64,000 nt of DNA from Helicobacter ganmani (GCF_003364315.1 NZ_NXLS01000001.1:124001-188000); one strand, 5' to 3'; counted from the first letter of the stretch, positions 17,710-28,152 are shown. Made by a program: numbers and translations. The notes: generated from the sequence alone by a model not told the origin.

Positions 17710-20133
17710 TTAAGAGATTCCGAGTTTCTTTTCAAGCTGAACAATTCTGTCCCAAGTTTCAATCATAGAATCAGGATTAAGAGAAATAGAAGTAATGCCA
17801 TTTTCTACTAAAAATTCTGCAATTTCCGGATAATCGCTCGGGGCTTGTCCGCAGATACCGCAGTATTTATTGTGTTTTTTACAAGATTCAATTGCCATTT
17901 TAAACATTTTTAATAATGCTGGATTGCGTTCATCAAAAATATGGCTCACTAACTCACCATCTCTATCCACTCCTAAAGTAAGTTGTGTTAAGTCGTTAGA
18001 ACCGATAGAGAATCCATCAAAGAGCTGCAAAAACTCGTCCGCTAAAACCACATTGACAGGCAATTCACACATCACATAAATCTCCAAACCATTTTCCCCT
18101 TGCACCAAGCCATTTTTGCGCATAATATCAAGCACTCTGCGCCCTTCTTCAGGTGTTCTTAGGAATGGAATCATAATTTTCATATTAGAAAATCCCATTT
18201 CATTTCGCGCCATAGCAAGTGCTTCGCATTCCCATTCAAACGCTTGTCGGTATTGTTCAGAATAATAGCGACTTGCTCCACGATAACCAATCATTGGATT
18301 CTCTTCGTTAGGCTCATAATCTTTTCCACCAACCATACGACAATATTCGTTGGACTTAAAGTCGCTTGTGCGCACAATGACGGGTTTTGGATAAAATGCA
18401 GAAGCAATCATTCCAACGCCCTCTGCAATCTTTTTAACAAAAAAGTCTTTTGGATTTGCATAGCCCGACATAATTTCTCTTACGCTTTCTACGCCATCAA
18501 ATTCTTTATTGCCATTATGCAAGTCAATCAATGCCAAAGGGTGTGCTTTGATGTAATTGTTAATAATAAATTCCATTCTAGCAAGCCCTACACCATTGTT
18601 TGGAATCATAGAAAATGAAAAAGCTTTTTCAGGATTCCCGATATTCATATAGATTTTAGTTTTTGGTTGCTCTAATGTGCTTAAGTCAATTTTTTCTACT
18701 TCATACTCATACACGCCATTATACACAAAGCCATCTTCACCTTCTGCACAAGAGACGGTAACTTCCATACCTGTTTCTAACTTTTCTGTTGCACCCACTG
18801 CCCCAACAATTGCTGGCACACCAATTTCGCGTGCGACAATCGCAGCGTGGCAAGTGCGCCCCCCGCGATTCGTAATTACCGCTGCCGCTTTTTTCATTGC
18901 GGGTTCCCAATCGGGGTCTGTATTATCGGTTACAAGAATCTCTCCTTGTTTTAATTCGCCCATATTAGAGATATTATCAATCACGCGAATTTTTCCGATT
19001 CCAATCTTGCCGCCTACTGCTTTACCAGTTAGCAGAATCTCTTTGTCGCCTTTATCTTTAAGGAAATATTTTTCAAAAGTATTACTTTGTTTTTTCATCT
19101 TTTGGCTTTGCACAGTTTCGGGACGTGCTTGCACGATGAAAATTTCTCCGCTATTTCCATCTTTTGCCCATTCCATATCCATTGGACGATATTCACCCGC
19201 TTCCTTAGAATAATGTCTCTCAATCAACATTGCATACCGCGCTAGAGTCAGCACTTCATCATCTTCTAGCGAGAAGCTTTTAAGCTCTTCTTCAGTGGTT
19301 TCAATGTTTTTGGTTGGATGTTTTGCGCCTGGGGCTGCATACACCATTTTAATATTTTTAAATCCTAACTGACGCTTTAGAATCGGTCGTTTTCCTAGCT
19401 CCAAAGAAGGCTTGAAGACATAAAATTCGTCAGGATTCACGGTTCCACCCACGACATTTTCTCCAAGCCCCCAACTAGAAGTGATGAAAACTGCGTCTTT
19501 AAAGCCTGTTTCTGTATCAATACTAAACATAACACCGGAGCTTCCTTTATCTGAACGCACCATTTTTTGCACTCCGACAGAAAGGGCAACTTTAAAATGG
19601 TCAAATCCTCTTGAAGCACGATAACTCACAGCTCTATCTGTGAAAAGCGAAGCGAAGCAAGATTTTACATAATGGATTAATTCCGTTTGACCTTGCACAC
19701 TCAAATAAGTGTCTTGTTGTCCTGCAAAACTCGCATCGGGCAAATCCTCCGCGGTTGCAGAGCTTCTAACTGCCACATCAGCCTCTTCCATTTTGTATTC
19801 TTCGCTCAAGATTTTATAGGCTTCTAAAATCTCTTTGCGTAAATCTTCTGGCAATGGTGTGCCAAAAATCATATCGCGAATTTTTTTGGAGCGAACATTT
19901 AATACATCAATTTCTGTTACATCAATCCCATCAAGCAATTCTTTGATTTTCTCTCGAATCCCTGCACTATCTAGCAAATACCAATATGCCTCACTTGTAA
20001 TCGCAAAACCATTAGGAACTTTGATTCCCATTGGCACAAGCTCTTGAAACATCTCTCCGATACTTGCATTTTTTCCCCCAACAATAGGGACATCTTTATT
20101 GTTTAGCTCTTTGAAAAACTTGATGTATTTCAT
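17710..20133 (-). CDS. ppsA: Phosphoenolpyruvate synthase
   Basis: Converts pyruvate and ATP to PEP, AMP and phosphate for gluconeogenesis. 807 residues in three domains. An N-terminal ATP-grasp part (about 1-350) has [13 protein letters not shown] and [21 protein letters not shown]. The phosphohistidine domain has the catalytic His in [21 protein letters not shown]. The C-terminal PEP/pyruvate barrel ends [17 protein letters not shown] with the catalytic Cys. The gene is the leftward partner of a divergent pair with purL, sharing a 190-base gap. Confidence 0.97.
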   Translation of the reverse strand: MKYIKFFKELNNKDVPIVGGKNASIGEMFQELVPMGIKVPNGFAITSEAYWYLLDSAGIREKIKELLDGIDVTEIDVLNVRSKKIRDMIFGTPLPEDLRKEILEAYKILSEEYKMEEADVAVRSSATAEDLPDASFAGQQDTYLSVQGQTELIHYVKSCFASLFTDRAVSYRASRGFDHFKVALSVGVQKMVRSDKGSSGVMFSIDTETGFKDAVFITSSWGLGENVVGGTVNPDEFYVFKPSLELGKRPILKRQLGFKNIKMVYAAPGAKHPTKNIETTEEELKSFSLEDDEVLTLARYAMLIERHYSKEAGEYRPMDMEWAKDGNSGEIFIVQARPETVQSQKMKKQSNTFEKYFLKDKGDKEILLTGKAVGGKIGIGKIRVIDNISNMGELKQGEILVTDNTDPDWEPAMKKAAAVITNRGGRTCHAAIVAREIGVPAIVGAVGATEKLETGMEVTVSCAEGEDGFVYNGVYEYEVEKIDLSTLEQPKTKIYMNIGNPEKAFSFSMIPNNGVGLARMEFIINNYIKAHPLALIDLHNGNKEFDGVESVREIMSGYANPKDFFVKKIAEGVGMIASAFYPKPVIVRTSDFKSNEYCRMVGGKDYEPNEENPMIGYRGASRYYSEQYRQAFEWECEALAMARNEMGFSNMKIMIPFLRTPEEGRRVLDIMRKNGLVQGENGLEIYVMCELPVNVVLADEFLQLFDGFSIGSNDLTQLTLGVDRDGELVSHIFDERNPALLKMFKMAIESCKKHNKYCGICGQAPSDYPEIAEFLVENGITSISLNPDSMIETWDRIVQLEKKLGIS

Positions 20134-20323
20134 CTTAGATTTCTCCTTAAAATTCCTGCTGAAAAATTGTTTTAAAAATAAAACGCGAATATTTTACTGA
20201 ATTTAACTTTATCTCAATCTTAGTTTATCTATACTTTATGCGTCATTTGATAAACTTTCATTGATTTTGCAAATTTTACACACCAAAGACACAAAATTGC
20301 ATTTTTTTATTGTAAGGAACAAA

Positions 20324-22534
20324 ATGGAAAACCTATCCCAAGTCTTGAAGCAACATAAATTAGCACAAGAGGATTATCATAAAATTTTAAGTATCTTAGG
20401 ACGAGAACCTAATCTTGTAGAACTTGGTATCTTTTCGGCTATGTGGAGCGAACATTGTAGCTATAAATCTAGTAAAATTTATCTTAATGGCTTTCCTACA
20501 CGCGCTCCTTGGGTTCTTCAAGGACCAGGAGAAAACGCTGGTGTCATTGATATTGGAGGAGGATATGGAGCAGTCTTTAAAATGGAATCTCACAACCACC
20601 CAAGCTTCATTGAACCCTATGCGGGAGCTGCAACGGGCGTAGGTGGAATTATGCGTGATATTTTTACAATGGGTGCTAGAGTCGTTGCGAGCTTAAACTC
20701 CATTCGCTTCGGCGATATTACCAAGAAAGATTCCATAGGCGCGAAGCACCGCTATTTGTTGCGTGGCGTTGTCGCTGGAATCGGAGGTTATGGAAATTGT
20801 ATGGGTGTGCCAACTATTGGCGGGGAGATGAGTTTTGAACCTAGTTATGAAGGAAATATCCTTGTCAATGCCTTTTCTCTTGGAATTGTTAAAAATGATG
20901 AAATATTTTATGGTAAAGCAGAGGGAATCGGAAACCCTGTGATTTATGTCGGCTCTAAAACAGGACGCGATGGCTTGGGCGGGGCGGTAATGAGTAGTGA
21001 TTCTTTCAGTGAGGATTCTAAATCCTTGCGCCCAACGGTGCAAGTGGGCGACCCTTTTACTGAAAAGTTACTTTTGGAAGCTTGTTTGGAGCTTTTTAAA
21101 CAAGATTTAATTGTTGGAATCCAAGATATGGGAGCAGCAGGACTTACAAGCTCTAGCTTTGAAATGGCAGGACGCAGTGGAAGCGGAATGGTAATGCACT
21201 TAGATAAAGTGCCTATGCGAGAAGAGGGAATGACGCCTTATGAGCTAATGCTTAGTGAATCTCAAGAGCGTATGCTAATCTGTGCCAAAAAAGGCTGTGA
21301 AGCAAGAATTATAGAAATTTTTTCCAAATGGGAATTAGATTGTGCAATTATCGGTGAAGTAACTAATAGCGGCAAAATGGAACTCTTTTGGTATAACGAA
21401 AAATGCGCAGAGATTCCTATTGCTCCTTTGAGTGAAAAAGCACCTGTGCTAGAAAGACCCGTGAGCAAAAATCCGCATTATTTGGATTCTATCGTATCTT
21501 TAGATGAGAAAAGCTTGCGCACACAGGAATCTCAAAAAGTTTTTGAATCTCTGCTTAAAAGCCCAGAAATCTGCGACAAAGCTTGGGTTTATACACAATA
21601 TGATTCTACCGTGCAAACCAATACAATTATTCCTAGTGGAGCGGGCGGTGCAAGCGTAATTCGCGTCAAGGAAAATGGCAAAGGTTTAGGAATGAGTGTA
21701 GCGTGCCAAAGCCGATTATGCTATCTTAATCCAAGAGAGGGAGCAAAGCAAGCTGTGGCAAAAGTTGGACGTGATATTTCCTTGCGTGGCGGGCGTGCTT
21801 TGGCAATCACGGATTGCTTGAACTTTGGCAGCCCAGAGAATCCAGAAGTAATGTGGCAATTTAAAGAATCTTGCGAGGGCATTAAAGAGGCTTGTAAAAC
21901 CCTCAATACACCTGTTGTTAGCGGTAATGTCAGCCTTTATAATCAAACCAACGGCAAAGATATTTATCCTACACCAAGTATTGCGGGAGTGGGCGTAATT
22001 GACGCGGTGAATAATGTCCTTTCTTCACATTTCAAAGAAGCCGGATTAGAAATCTATCGTCTTGCCTCGCAAGGAATCCAGCCAAAATTTGGCGCAAGCT
22101 TGGTTGCAAAATATTTTGGTAATTCTTTCAAAGGCGAGATTGCAAAAATCAATTTGCAAGATGAGCTTTTCCTATGGAATTTCCTCAATGTTGCCAATGA
22201 ATATGGATTGCTTAAAGCAGCAGTAGATATTTATCAAGGAGGTCTAGCATTAGCATTAACAAAAGCTTGCATAAGAGGAAATATCGGTGTTACAACCACA
22301 AAAAAGCTTAGCTTTGATGAGCTTTTTGGCGAAGCACCGACACAGATTTTGCTTGCCATAGAATCGCAAAATCTTGAAAGGGTTATTTCTTTGCTTAAAA
22401 ATTCAAACTTGAGTTTAACCAAAGTCGCAATACTTGGTGGAGAAACACTCCAGATTGGCGACATTACAATGCCACTCCATAATGCAAATCAAATTTTTTA
22501 TCAACAATTCCAAAATATTATTGAAACGCTTTAA
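20324..22534 (+). CDS. purL: Phosphoribosylformylglycinamidine synthase subunit PurL
   Basis: Fourth step of purine synthesis, FGAR to FGAM; the small PurL works with separate PurS and PurQ. 736 residues. Family motifs include [57 protein letters not shown] and [16 protein letters not shown]. The ATG at 20324 follows a TAAGGA ribosome-binding site; an upstream codon at 20261 would add a leader without one. Its last bases overlap the start of the next gene. Confidence 0.95.
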   Translation: MENLSQVLKQHKLAQEDYHKILSILGREPNLVELGIFSAMWSEHCSYKSSKIYLNGFPTRAPWVLQGPGENAGVIDIGGGYGAVFKMESHNHPSFIEPYAGAATGVGGIMRDIFTMGARVVASLNSIRFGDITKKDSIGAKHRYLLRGVVAGIGGYGNCMGVPTIGGEMSFEPSYEGNILVNAFSLGIVKNDEIFYGKAEGIGNPVIYVGSKTGRDGLGGAVMSSDSFSEDSKSLRPTVQVGDPFTEKLLLEACLELFKQDLIVGIQDMGAAGLTSSSFEMAGRSGSGMVMHLDKVPMREEGMTPYELMLSESQERMLICAKKGCEARIIEIFSKWELDCAIIGEVTNSGKMELFWYNEKCAEIPIAPLSEKAPVLERPVSKNPHYLDSIVSLDEKSLRTQESQKVFESLLKSPEICDKAWVYTQYDSTVQTNTIIPSGAGGASVIRVKENGKGLGMSVACQSRLCYLNPREGAKQAVAKVGRDISLRGGRALAITDCLNFGSPENPEVMWQFKESCEGIKEACKTLNTPVVSGNVSLYNQTNGKDIYPTPSIAGVGVIDAVNNVLSSHFKEAGLEIYRLASQGIQPKFGASLVAKYFGNSFKGEIAKINLQDELFLWNFLNVANEYGLLKAAVDIYQGGLALALTKACIRGNIGVTTTKKLSFDELFGEAPTQILLAIESQNLERVISLLKNSNLSLTKVAILGGETLQIGDITMPLHNANQIFYQQFQNIIETL

Positions 22535-23009
22535 TTCTTATTTTAAGATTCCATTATGGAATCTTAAAATTTTCTTTAAAGTCCTATTTCTCTTATTTCC
22601 CTTATTGTCTTGCGCACAAGATTCTAAAAGTTCGTTGATACAGCCTAATTTTATGAATTTTGACCAATTTTATACTCAAGTGCATGAGCAAACATTAGAG
22701 CGAAATTTCGTGCGATTTCGTCATCGTATCGTCGTCAGTCGTGAGGGCTATCATTTGTTATCTCCCAAAGAAAAGGAGGCATTAAACCGACTTCACGCAC
22801 TTGTATTGGTATTTAGCAAGATTTCTTGGTTTATTTATTTTAATGAACAAAGCGGAGTTGGAATCTCCACCACTGCAAATAGTCATTTACAATTTGATAT
22901 TCGTTATTATGAAACCTTGCGTGATATTGGGATTAATGGAGACATCAAAGCAATGTGTGTCCTCCCCTATTTTGACAAATGTATTTTGCTAGGATTTAAG
23001 ATGTTTTGA
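22521..23009 (+). CDS. Putative lipoprotein of unknown function
   Basis: About 162 residues from a TTG at 22521, which overlaps the purL stop; no in-frame ATG lies near a plausible signal peptide, so the start is uncertain. The N-terminus has a hydrophobic stretch ending [10 protein letters not shown], a lipobox-like signal that would place it in the periplasm or outer membrane. The rest ([39 protein letters not shown]) matches no family I know. The stop codon falls inside the first, degenerate CRISPR repeat, so the C-terminus may have been altered by the array. Confidence 0.6.
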   Translation: MKRFNSYFKIPLWNLKIFFKVLFLLFPLLSCAQDSKSSLIQPNFMNFDQFYTQVHEQTLERNFVRFRHRIVVSREGYHLLSPKEKEALNRLHALVLVFSKISWFIYFNEQSGVGISTTANSHLQFDIRYYETLRDIGINGDIKAMCVLPYFDKCILLGFKMF

Positions 23010-23035
23010 TTTCTTAAATTCTTTTATGGTAAAAT
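23003..23035 (+). repeat. Degenerate terminal CRISPR repeat
   Basis: Aligned to the other repeats it has lost three bases and differs in its 5' third (GTTTTGATTTCT in place of GTTTTAGCCGCTTTCT), but its 3' promoter-bearing part is intact. It overlaps the stop codon (23007-23009) of the upstream gene. Degeneration marks the old, trailer end of the array. Confidence 0.85.
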
Positions 23036-23496
23036 TCTTATCTCTAGTAGCGACATAATACCATGTTTTAGCCGCTTTCTAAATTCTTTTATGGTAAAAT
23101 CACAGCCTCCAAACACTGAACAGGAATCAAGTTTTAGCCGCTTTCTAAATTCTTTTATGGTAAAATAGAGATTGTTCAAACTTACCCCTCTTTGGTGTTT
23201 TAGCCGCTTTCTAAATTCTTTTATGGTAAAATGACATCGTAAAAGATTCGTATCTCGCACCTGTTTTAGCCGCTTTCTAAATTCTTTTATGGTAAAATAC
23301 TTCAGAAATTTGTAGCATCGCGCGTCCGGTTTTAGCCGCTTTCTAAATTCTTTTATGGTAAAATTCTAAAAATATTTTTGAAAATGGCTTGATTGTTTTA
23401 GCCGCTTTCTAAATTCTTTTATGGTAAAATATCTAGAACATCCATAAGTCCTGCATAAGAGTTTTAGCCGCTTTCTAAATTCTTTTATGGTAAAAT
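23003..23496 (+). CRISPR. Type II-C CRISPR array, 8 repeats and 7 spacers
   Basis: Seven identical 36-base repeats begin GTTTTAGCCGCTTTC and end TTTTATGGTAAAAT. They lie at 23065, 23131, 23197, 23263, 23329, 23395 and 23461. A shorter, 33-base degenerate copy at 23003-23035 keeps the last 21 bases. Spacers are 30 bases (29 for the first). The repeat closely resembles that of the Campylobacter jejuni type II-C locus. crRNAs read on the plus strand, spacer first, opposite to the cas genes. No spacer match was noticed elsewhere in the window, though only by eye. Confidence 0.98.
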
Positions 23497-23580
23497 ACAT
23501 TGCTTGAAAGGCTCTATTTTACAATGTTTGAAAGACTTTGAATGTCCAAAATATCTTAAAAAGGGGTATTTTAAGAAAAC
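23497..23580 (+). other. Possible CRISPR leader
   Basis: AT-rich stretch between the last repeat and the tracrRNA. It starts directly with ACATTG, mirrored 19 bases later by CAATGT, and repeats TTGAAAG twice. Its place next to intact repeats and opposite to the degenerate end fits the spacer-acquisition side, although this lies downstream of crRNA transcription. Inference only. Confidence 0.35.
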
Positions 23581-23586
23581 TTAGGA

Positions 23587-23592
23587 TACAAT
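23587..23592 (+). promoter_or_regulatory. -10 box of tracrRNA
   Basis: GGATACAAT: a TACAAT -10 element whose spacing places a transcript start near 23599, exactly where the anti-repeat begins. Confidence 0.55.
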
Positions 23593-23598
23593 CCTTTC

Positions 23599-23680
23599 AA
23601 AGAATTTAAAAAGCGGCTAAAATAAGGAGTTTTCGGTCTCCGCAGGGTTACAATCCCTTTAAAACCGAGTTATCTTATTG
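23599..23680 (+). ncRNA. tracrRNA for Cas9
   Basis: The anti-repeat at 23599-23623 can pair with the first 25 bases of the CRISPR repeat, with one G-U pair and one mismatch. It is followed by a GGAG/CTCC stem (23626-23629 with 23638-23641), an AGGG/CCCT hairpin with loop TTACAAT (23644-23658), and ACCGA (23664-23668) complementary to TCGGT (23633-23637). This is the compact scaffold of C. jejuni tracrRNA, with base changes on both sides of the last pairing. It guides crRNA maturation and Cas9 loading. The 3' end is uncertain, because no clear terminator is visible. Confidence 0.85.
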
Positions 23681-23740
23681 ATACCTCCTTTTAACAAATC
23701 TTTTTAAGAATCTAAGCATTTAGAATCTCTATCCTTTAAC

Positions 23741-24064
23741 CTAAAAAAGCGTAAGCTGTCTTGGTGCATTTGCTTTTTCATTCTCACTTCTTTTGCCAAG
23801 CAATAATCGCATATTATCAAATTGCTTTTCGGTAAGAATTAGTGCCCTAATATGTCCTTTGGGTGGCACAATCAAGCCCACCTTATCTAAATAATTATTG
23901 GCACTTGCCACACCTTTGCAGATTCTCATATACACGCTATATTGCAACATCATAAAGCCATCTTTGATAAGATTCTTACGGAATCTTACATAATCTTTAC
24001 GCTCTTTTTTGCTACAAGTTGGCATATCAAACATCACTAACACTCTCATAAATTTTTCTTCCAT
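23741..24064 (-). CDS. cas2: CRISPR-associated endonuclease Cas2
   Basis: Forms the Cas1-Cas2 spacer integrase. 107 residues; the ferredoxin-like fold starts MRVLVMFDMPT with the conserved Asp, and continues RKNLIKDGFMMLQYSVYMRIC. The second Met, MRVLV at 24049, is an equally possible start. The reading frame overlaps the end of cas1 by 38 bases, so the two are translated together. The C-terminus (NAPRQLTLF) is typical of type II-C Cas2. Confidence 0.95.
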   Translation of the reverse strand: MEEKFMRVLVMFDMPTCSKKERKDYVRFRKNLIKDGFMMLQYSVYMRICKGVASANNYLDKVGLIVPPKGHIRALILTEKQFDNMRLLLGKRSENEKANAPRQLTLF

Positions 24065-24992
24065 TACTCTTTTCCTCGCAAAATAGCGGAAGTTTGAGCT
24101 TAAGATTCTCTATCTCAAGGCATTTCACTACACTTTGCGCACTCACAACGCCTGCACGAGTAAGTGGATAAAGCTTATTTTCTACGATAACCGCACTCTG
24201 CAAAATACTTACCAGCTTCGCACGATTTTGCAAACTTAAGCTCTCCTCTAATTCCCCAACTTCAACCATCTGCACGACAACAGAATCTGCAAAGATTCTA
24301 TAAGGTTCCATCAAATCATCTGCCAAATTAAAGGCATTAAACTGATTTTTATGATTTATCCCAAGTGCAGGATTTAGTCCGCTCACACAAAGACTTCTTG
24401 TAATCACTCCTCGTATAATTGCATAAGCATAATTGAGTGCAGCATTTATCGTTCCCATTTTACTCTCTTCAAAAATTTGCACTTTGCGGGAGAAGTTTTT
24501 ACCAAAAAGAGCTTTGAAATAAATTGCTGCGGCTTTAGCTTCGTTATTGCTTGAATCTCCTAAATTCACACTTTTAGCTAAAGTTTCTAATTCCTCACTT
24601 TCTTTTTTATGCAGCATTTTTAGTAAAAGGGCTTGATTGTTAATTTTTGCCTTCACTATTTGCTGCCAAAGAATCGCCTTTCTTTGTCTGTTTAAGGCTA
24701 TTTGAGATTGCAACACACTAAAGCTTCTAAAATGCCCCAAAAATGGCATAAATAGCCCACTTGGCAAATGCGATTCATCGCAAGCAAAGAGGATAATTTT
24801 GTATTGTGCAAATGCATTAAGCAGCGCATTTGTAAGCGTGATTTGATGAAATTCTAACATCACACACAAAATATCTACAAGCGGAATCTTTACACTTTCT
24901 TTGTCTTTTTGGACTATGCAAAGATGTTTATCCTCTAGGCTTAATCGCGCGGGTGTGCTTAAAAATAAGGTGCGAAATGCGGCATCAAACAT
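24027..24992 (-). CDS. cas1: CRISPR-associated endonuclease Cas1
   Basis: Metal-dependent integrase that inserts new spacers with Cas2. 321 residues. Probable catalytic ligands are Glu151 (NEAKAAAIYFKALFG), His214 and an Asp near 225-226 in GINHKNQFNAFNLADDLMEPYR. The N-terminus (FRTLFLSTPARLSLEDKHL) and overall length fit the type II Cas1 group. It starts 28 bases after cas9, in the standard cas9-cas1-cas2 order without csn2 or cas4, which defines subtype II-C. Confidence 0.96.
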   Translation of the reverse strand: MFDAAFRTLFLSTPARLSLEDKHLCIVQKDKESVKIPLVDILCVMLEFHQITLTNALLNAFAQYKIILFACDESHLPSGLFMPFLGHFRSFSVLQSQIALNRQRKAILWQQIVKAKINNQALLLKMLHKKESEELETLAKSVNLGDSSNNEAKAAAIYFKALFGKNFSRKVQIFEESKMGTINAALNYAYAIIRGVITRSLCVSGLNPALGINHKNQFNAFNLADDLMEPYRIFADSVVVQMVEVGELEESLSLQNRAKLVSILQSAVIVENKLYPLTRAGVVSAQSVVKCLEIENLKLKLPLFCEEKSNGRKIYESVSDV

Positions 24993-25020
24993 TCCTTGCC
25001 CTCCTTTAGATTCTTATCGC

Positions 25021-28000
25021 TTAATTTTTTCTTTTAGGACTGCTTTTGAGTGCAATATCTTGGCAAGGTTCAAACTCTGCCTTTTGCATTTCACCCAAAG
25101 GAGAGACTTGGTATTTTTCAAAAGTTTTAAGATTTTGGATTCCTATGCTTTTACCCACCACTTCTTTTTGTGTGGCATTAGAGTATAAAATCTTTTCATT
25201 CTCACTCAAACCCTCAAATTTATTATTATGTTTCTCTACTTGAATACTTGCAGTTGATGTGTCAAAACTTACAAAATAACACAATTCCGCCTTTTCCATT
25301 TCTTTTTTCTTCACTAAGATTAAATCATCTTTAAAAAGTGAGAAGCAGAATGTATAGTTGGAATCCATTTCTATCCAATCCTTAATCACTCCGTCTTTAT
25401 CTTTGCCTATGGCTACTGCTTTATTAGGCAGGATTCCAAGTGCAAAATCCATTGTATAAATTGGCACAGCATAGAATTTGCCTTTTTTGTCTTTAAAAAT
25501 ATCCACGCGCACCATTGCACCATTACTCACAATCTTTGTGCCTACTTGGCGAATCTTGCCAAGCTCTAACGCTCTTTCTATCCCCTTTTGCCCACCATAA
25601 TCCATTTTATTATCTTTAGAATATTCTTTATCATTACATAATTTTTCAAAAGAATAAAATGTCTCCTTGTGCAACGCTCCCCTTGCCCTTTTGCGTGGGG
25701 GTTTGGAGACAAAGATAGAATCCACTTTGTCTAGCACCATTTGCCTAAAGTTTTTGCAAGGCTCAAAGAATGCTTTTTTAGCTTTGTATTCAGATTCTGC
25801 AATTTGCTTAGCATAGAATTTTTTCTTATTTTCCTCTTGATTTTTTCTAAAATTTGCAAATGCTTTAATCATCGCATTGTTGGTATAGGCTAAGATAACT
25901 GCATCCACTGCGTGGTGGAGATGATTGTTTCTATCTTTATTACCCAAGCCCCAATAATGCCTAAGCATTGATGTGAGCTGTCCGCTTATCACCTCTAGAT
26001 GATTCTTGCTACCCTTTTCTCCTGCAATGCTTACTTCATTTTCACTTAGATTTTCAAACTTTAGGCAATGATTCGTCCATTGACTTGCTAACCTTGCAAT
26101 ATAGCCTGTATCATTGATGTTGCGTGCAATAAAGCCAAGTTCTTTATCTTTAAAGTCCTTATTGCTGATTCTACGTTGCTTTTGTTTAGGAAGGTTTGCA
26201 CTAAGGCTAAGAATCCTATCCCACTTCTCTTTATCATTTCCAAAGGCTTCAAAAGGTGTTTTATTGCCCTTGCCCTGATTTTCCTTAGCAAACACAAGCA
26301 CCTTATTCATATAGCTATCATCAAAACTGCGTGAGTAAGGGTAAATATGATCAACTTCCAACACCTTGGAATCTAGCAAATGTTCTCTTGTAATTTTTCT
26401 ATCACTATATACACAAAGCTCCTTTTGTTCTATCCAAAGCTTCATCTTAAGAATATTTGCGCCATTAATGGGTAATCCTAGAATCTCGCATTGCTGTATT
26501 GCTTTTTGATTCGCCTCAAAATGCTCTCTTTGCTCTTTTTCAATTTTCTTGCGTTCATCATAGTTTTTGCCTGCTTCGCGCGTAAATTCTAAATGAATCT
26601 TATGCACATTTCCATATTTTCTTAAAAGTGCGTTGAGCACCTTGCGATACTCACTTAATGCTCTTGCAACGACTGGATTTGCCAAATAGGGTTCATAGTC
26701 TTTTAGCGGGATTAAAAACTCACCCTTTTGCTTATGCTTTCTATGTTCTTGCAATCCTGCCTTTTTCACTGCTTCATCATAGCGCAACCCCTCACGCATA
26801 AAGGGTAGAATCTTATCAAGTGCCTTAAAGCTTAAATCAATATGTTTTGCAAAATTCAAATTGCTTAAGGCTTCTACTTGCTCCTTGCTTAATGCGGAAT
26901 AGTTTTGCAATTTTTTAGCTAAATTTTCTTTGCTTTTAATGAGGGCAATATCCATGGCGATACTATCTAACTCCTCACGAGAAAATTTGCCGAAATCTTC
27001 GCCCATTGCTTTTTTAAAAGCCTTAAGATTTTTAAACTCAATAAGTTTTGCCTTTTCAGCTTCTTGCATTCCTTTGGTATAATCAAGCTTAGAATCTTTC
27101 GCAAATAAAATACACTCATCAAGGTGCAAAATCTCACGCAATTTTTTATAGCTTATCTCGCCTTTATCAAGCACAATTTTTAGAATCTCTTGAATCTTAT
27201 CTTTTCCATACGCTTCGCCAATGCCAAGATTTTTGCTTTTTTCTTCAAGATTCTTTAGGGTATTGATAATGCGTGTGAGGGCAACAAACTCTATTGCGCT
27301 TAAAGAATCTTTTGGTGCGCGGGGCTCATCATAAAACACACATTTGCCGACTTTATTTTCAAAACTTTTTAAATCCTTTTGGTAAAAGGCTGTTTCTATG
27401 ATTTGTGATTCAAAATTTTCACTAAAAGTTATCCCAAATTCTTTTTGCTTTGCAAAGATGAGCTCTAACTCTGCCCTTACTTGCTCTTGTGCCACGCAAT
27501 GCTCGTAACTTTCTTTTTTATTGCGCACATTTTTAAACTCTTTTGTAATATTGTTACCTTTTTTCTCACTTTCTAATCTTAGCTTTTGATAAAATTCTTT
27601 ATAGAGATATTCACCTACACTTTGATACTTATCTTTCATAGCTGTTTCATTTACTTTAATCGCACTTAGCACCTTTCCAGAATCTTTATCGCTTCCTGTT
27701 TTTGCGTGTTTGTTCCCATAGCCGCGATGTTTAGCGATATGTAAAATTACCCGTGCTAAGTCTTTAGAATCTAGCTTTTGACTTAGAGCTAAAGTGCGTA
27801 GCTCATAGGGGCTTTTGTGTTCTTTGCTTGTTTGGTATGCCTTTGGTAATTCCCCATCATTTGCAAGATAATCGCTTAAATTTAGCCCAAATTCTTTACA
27901 AAGCAGTCTTTTAATCGCATTGAGTCTAGCTTTTCTCCGTGCTAATCTCCGTCTAACCCCTCTTGCTTCTCTACGCGGAGCAGCAAGCGAATCACCATTT

Positions 28001-28113
28001 TTTGGATTCTCCGCTTTGGTAAAGATTCTCACCCCACAATCTTTTAATTCTTCTCCCTCTACATATGCCCAACCAATGCTTGTAATGCCTATATCAAAAC
28101 CAAGAATTTTCAT
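25021..28113 (-). CDS. cas9: Type II-C CRISPR-associated endonuclease Cas9
   Basis: RNA-guided DNA endonuclease. 1030 residues, a compact type II-C form slightly longer than C. jejuni Cas9 (984). RuvC-I is ILGFDIGITSIGWAY with Asp7. The Arg-rich bridge helix spans about 47-75 (RREARGVRRRLARRKARLN). RuvC-II is IHLEFTREAGK with Glu509. The HNH core is EVDHIYPYSRSFDDSYMNK with Asp588-His589 and Asn603. RuvC-III is HHAVDAVILAY with Asp737. The C-terminal wedge and PAM-interacting part (about 800-1030) is full length. All nuclease residues are present, so the enzyme should be active. The ATG is preceded by AAGGAG. Confidence 0.97.
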   Translation of the reverse strand: MKILGFDIGITSIGWAYVEGEELKDCGVRIFTKAENPKNGDSLAAPRREARGVRRRLARRKARLNAIKRLLCKEFGLNLSDYLANDGELPKAYQTSKEHKSPYELRTLALSQKLDSKDLARVILHIAKHRGYGNKHAKTGSDKDSGKVLSAIKVNETAMKDKYQSVGEYLYKEFYQKLRLESEKKGNNITKEFKNVRNKKESYEHCVAQEQVRAELELIFAKQKEFGITFSENFESQIIETAFYQKDLKSFENKVGKCVFYDEPRAPKDSLSAIEFVALTRIINTLKNLEEKSKNLGIGEAYGKDKIQEILKIVLDKGEISYKKLREILHLDECILFAKDSKLDYTKGMQEAEKAKLIEFKNLKAFKKAMGEDFGKFSREELDSIAMDIALIKSKENLAKKLQNYSALSKEQVEALSNLNFAKHIDLSFKALDKILPFMREGLRYDEAVKKAGLQEHRKHKQKGEFLIPLKDYEPYLANPVVARALSEYRKVLNALLRKYGNVHKIHLEFTREAGKNYDERKKIEKEQREHFEANQKAIQQCEILGLPINGANILKMKLWIEQKELCVYSDRKITREHLLDSKVLEVDHIYPYSRSFDDSYMNKVLVFAKENQGKGNKTPFEAFGNDKEKWDRILSLSANLPKQKQRRISNKDFKDKELGFIARNINDTGYIARLASQWTNHCLKFENLSENEVSIAGEKGSKNHLEVISGQLTSMLRHYWGLGNKDRNNHLHHAVDAVILAYTNNAMIKAFANFRKNQEENKKKFYAKQIAESEYKAKKAFFEPCKNFRQMVLDKVDSIFVSKPPRKRARGALHKETFYSFEKLCNDKEYSKDNKMDYGGQKGIERALELGKIRQVGTKIVSNGAMVRVDIFKDKKGKFYAVPIYTMDFALGILPNKAVAIGKDKDGVIKDWIEMDSNYTFCFSLFKDDLILVKKKEMEKAELCYFVSFDTSTASIQVEKHNNKFEGLSENEKILYSNATQKEVVGKSIGIQNLKTFEKYQVSPLGEMQKAEFEPCQDIALKSSPKRKN

Positions 28114-28152
28114 TGCAACTCCTTAAACTTTGAGTCAAACAATCAGTTATAA

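Noticed and set aside
18677-19213. 178-residue frame opposite ppsA
   Set aside because: Lies wholly within ppsA, low-complexity Ser/Pro composition, no supporting context.
23024-23260. Open frame on the minus strand across the CRISPR array encoding a repetitive FTIKEFRKRLK peptide
   Set aside because: It is the translation of the repeats; no ribosome-binding site and no family.
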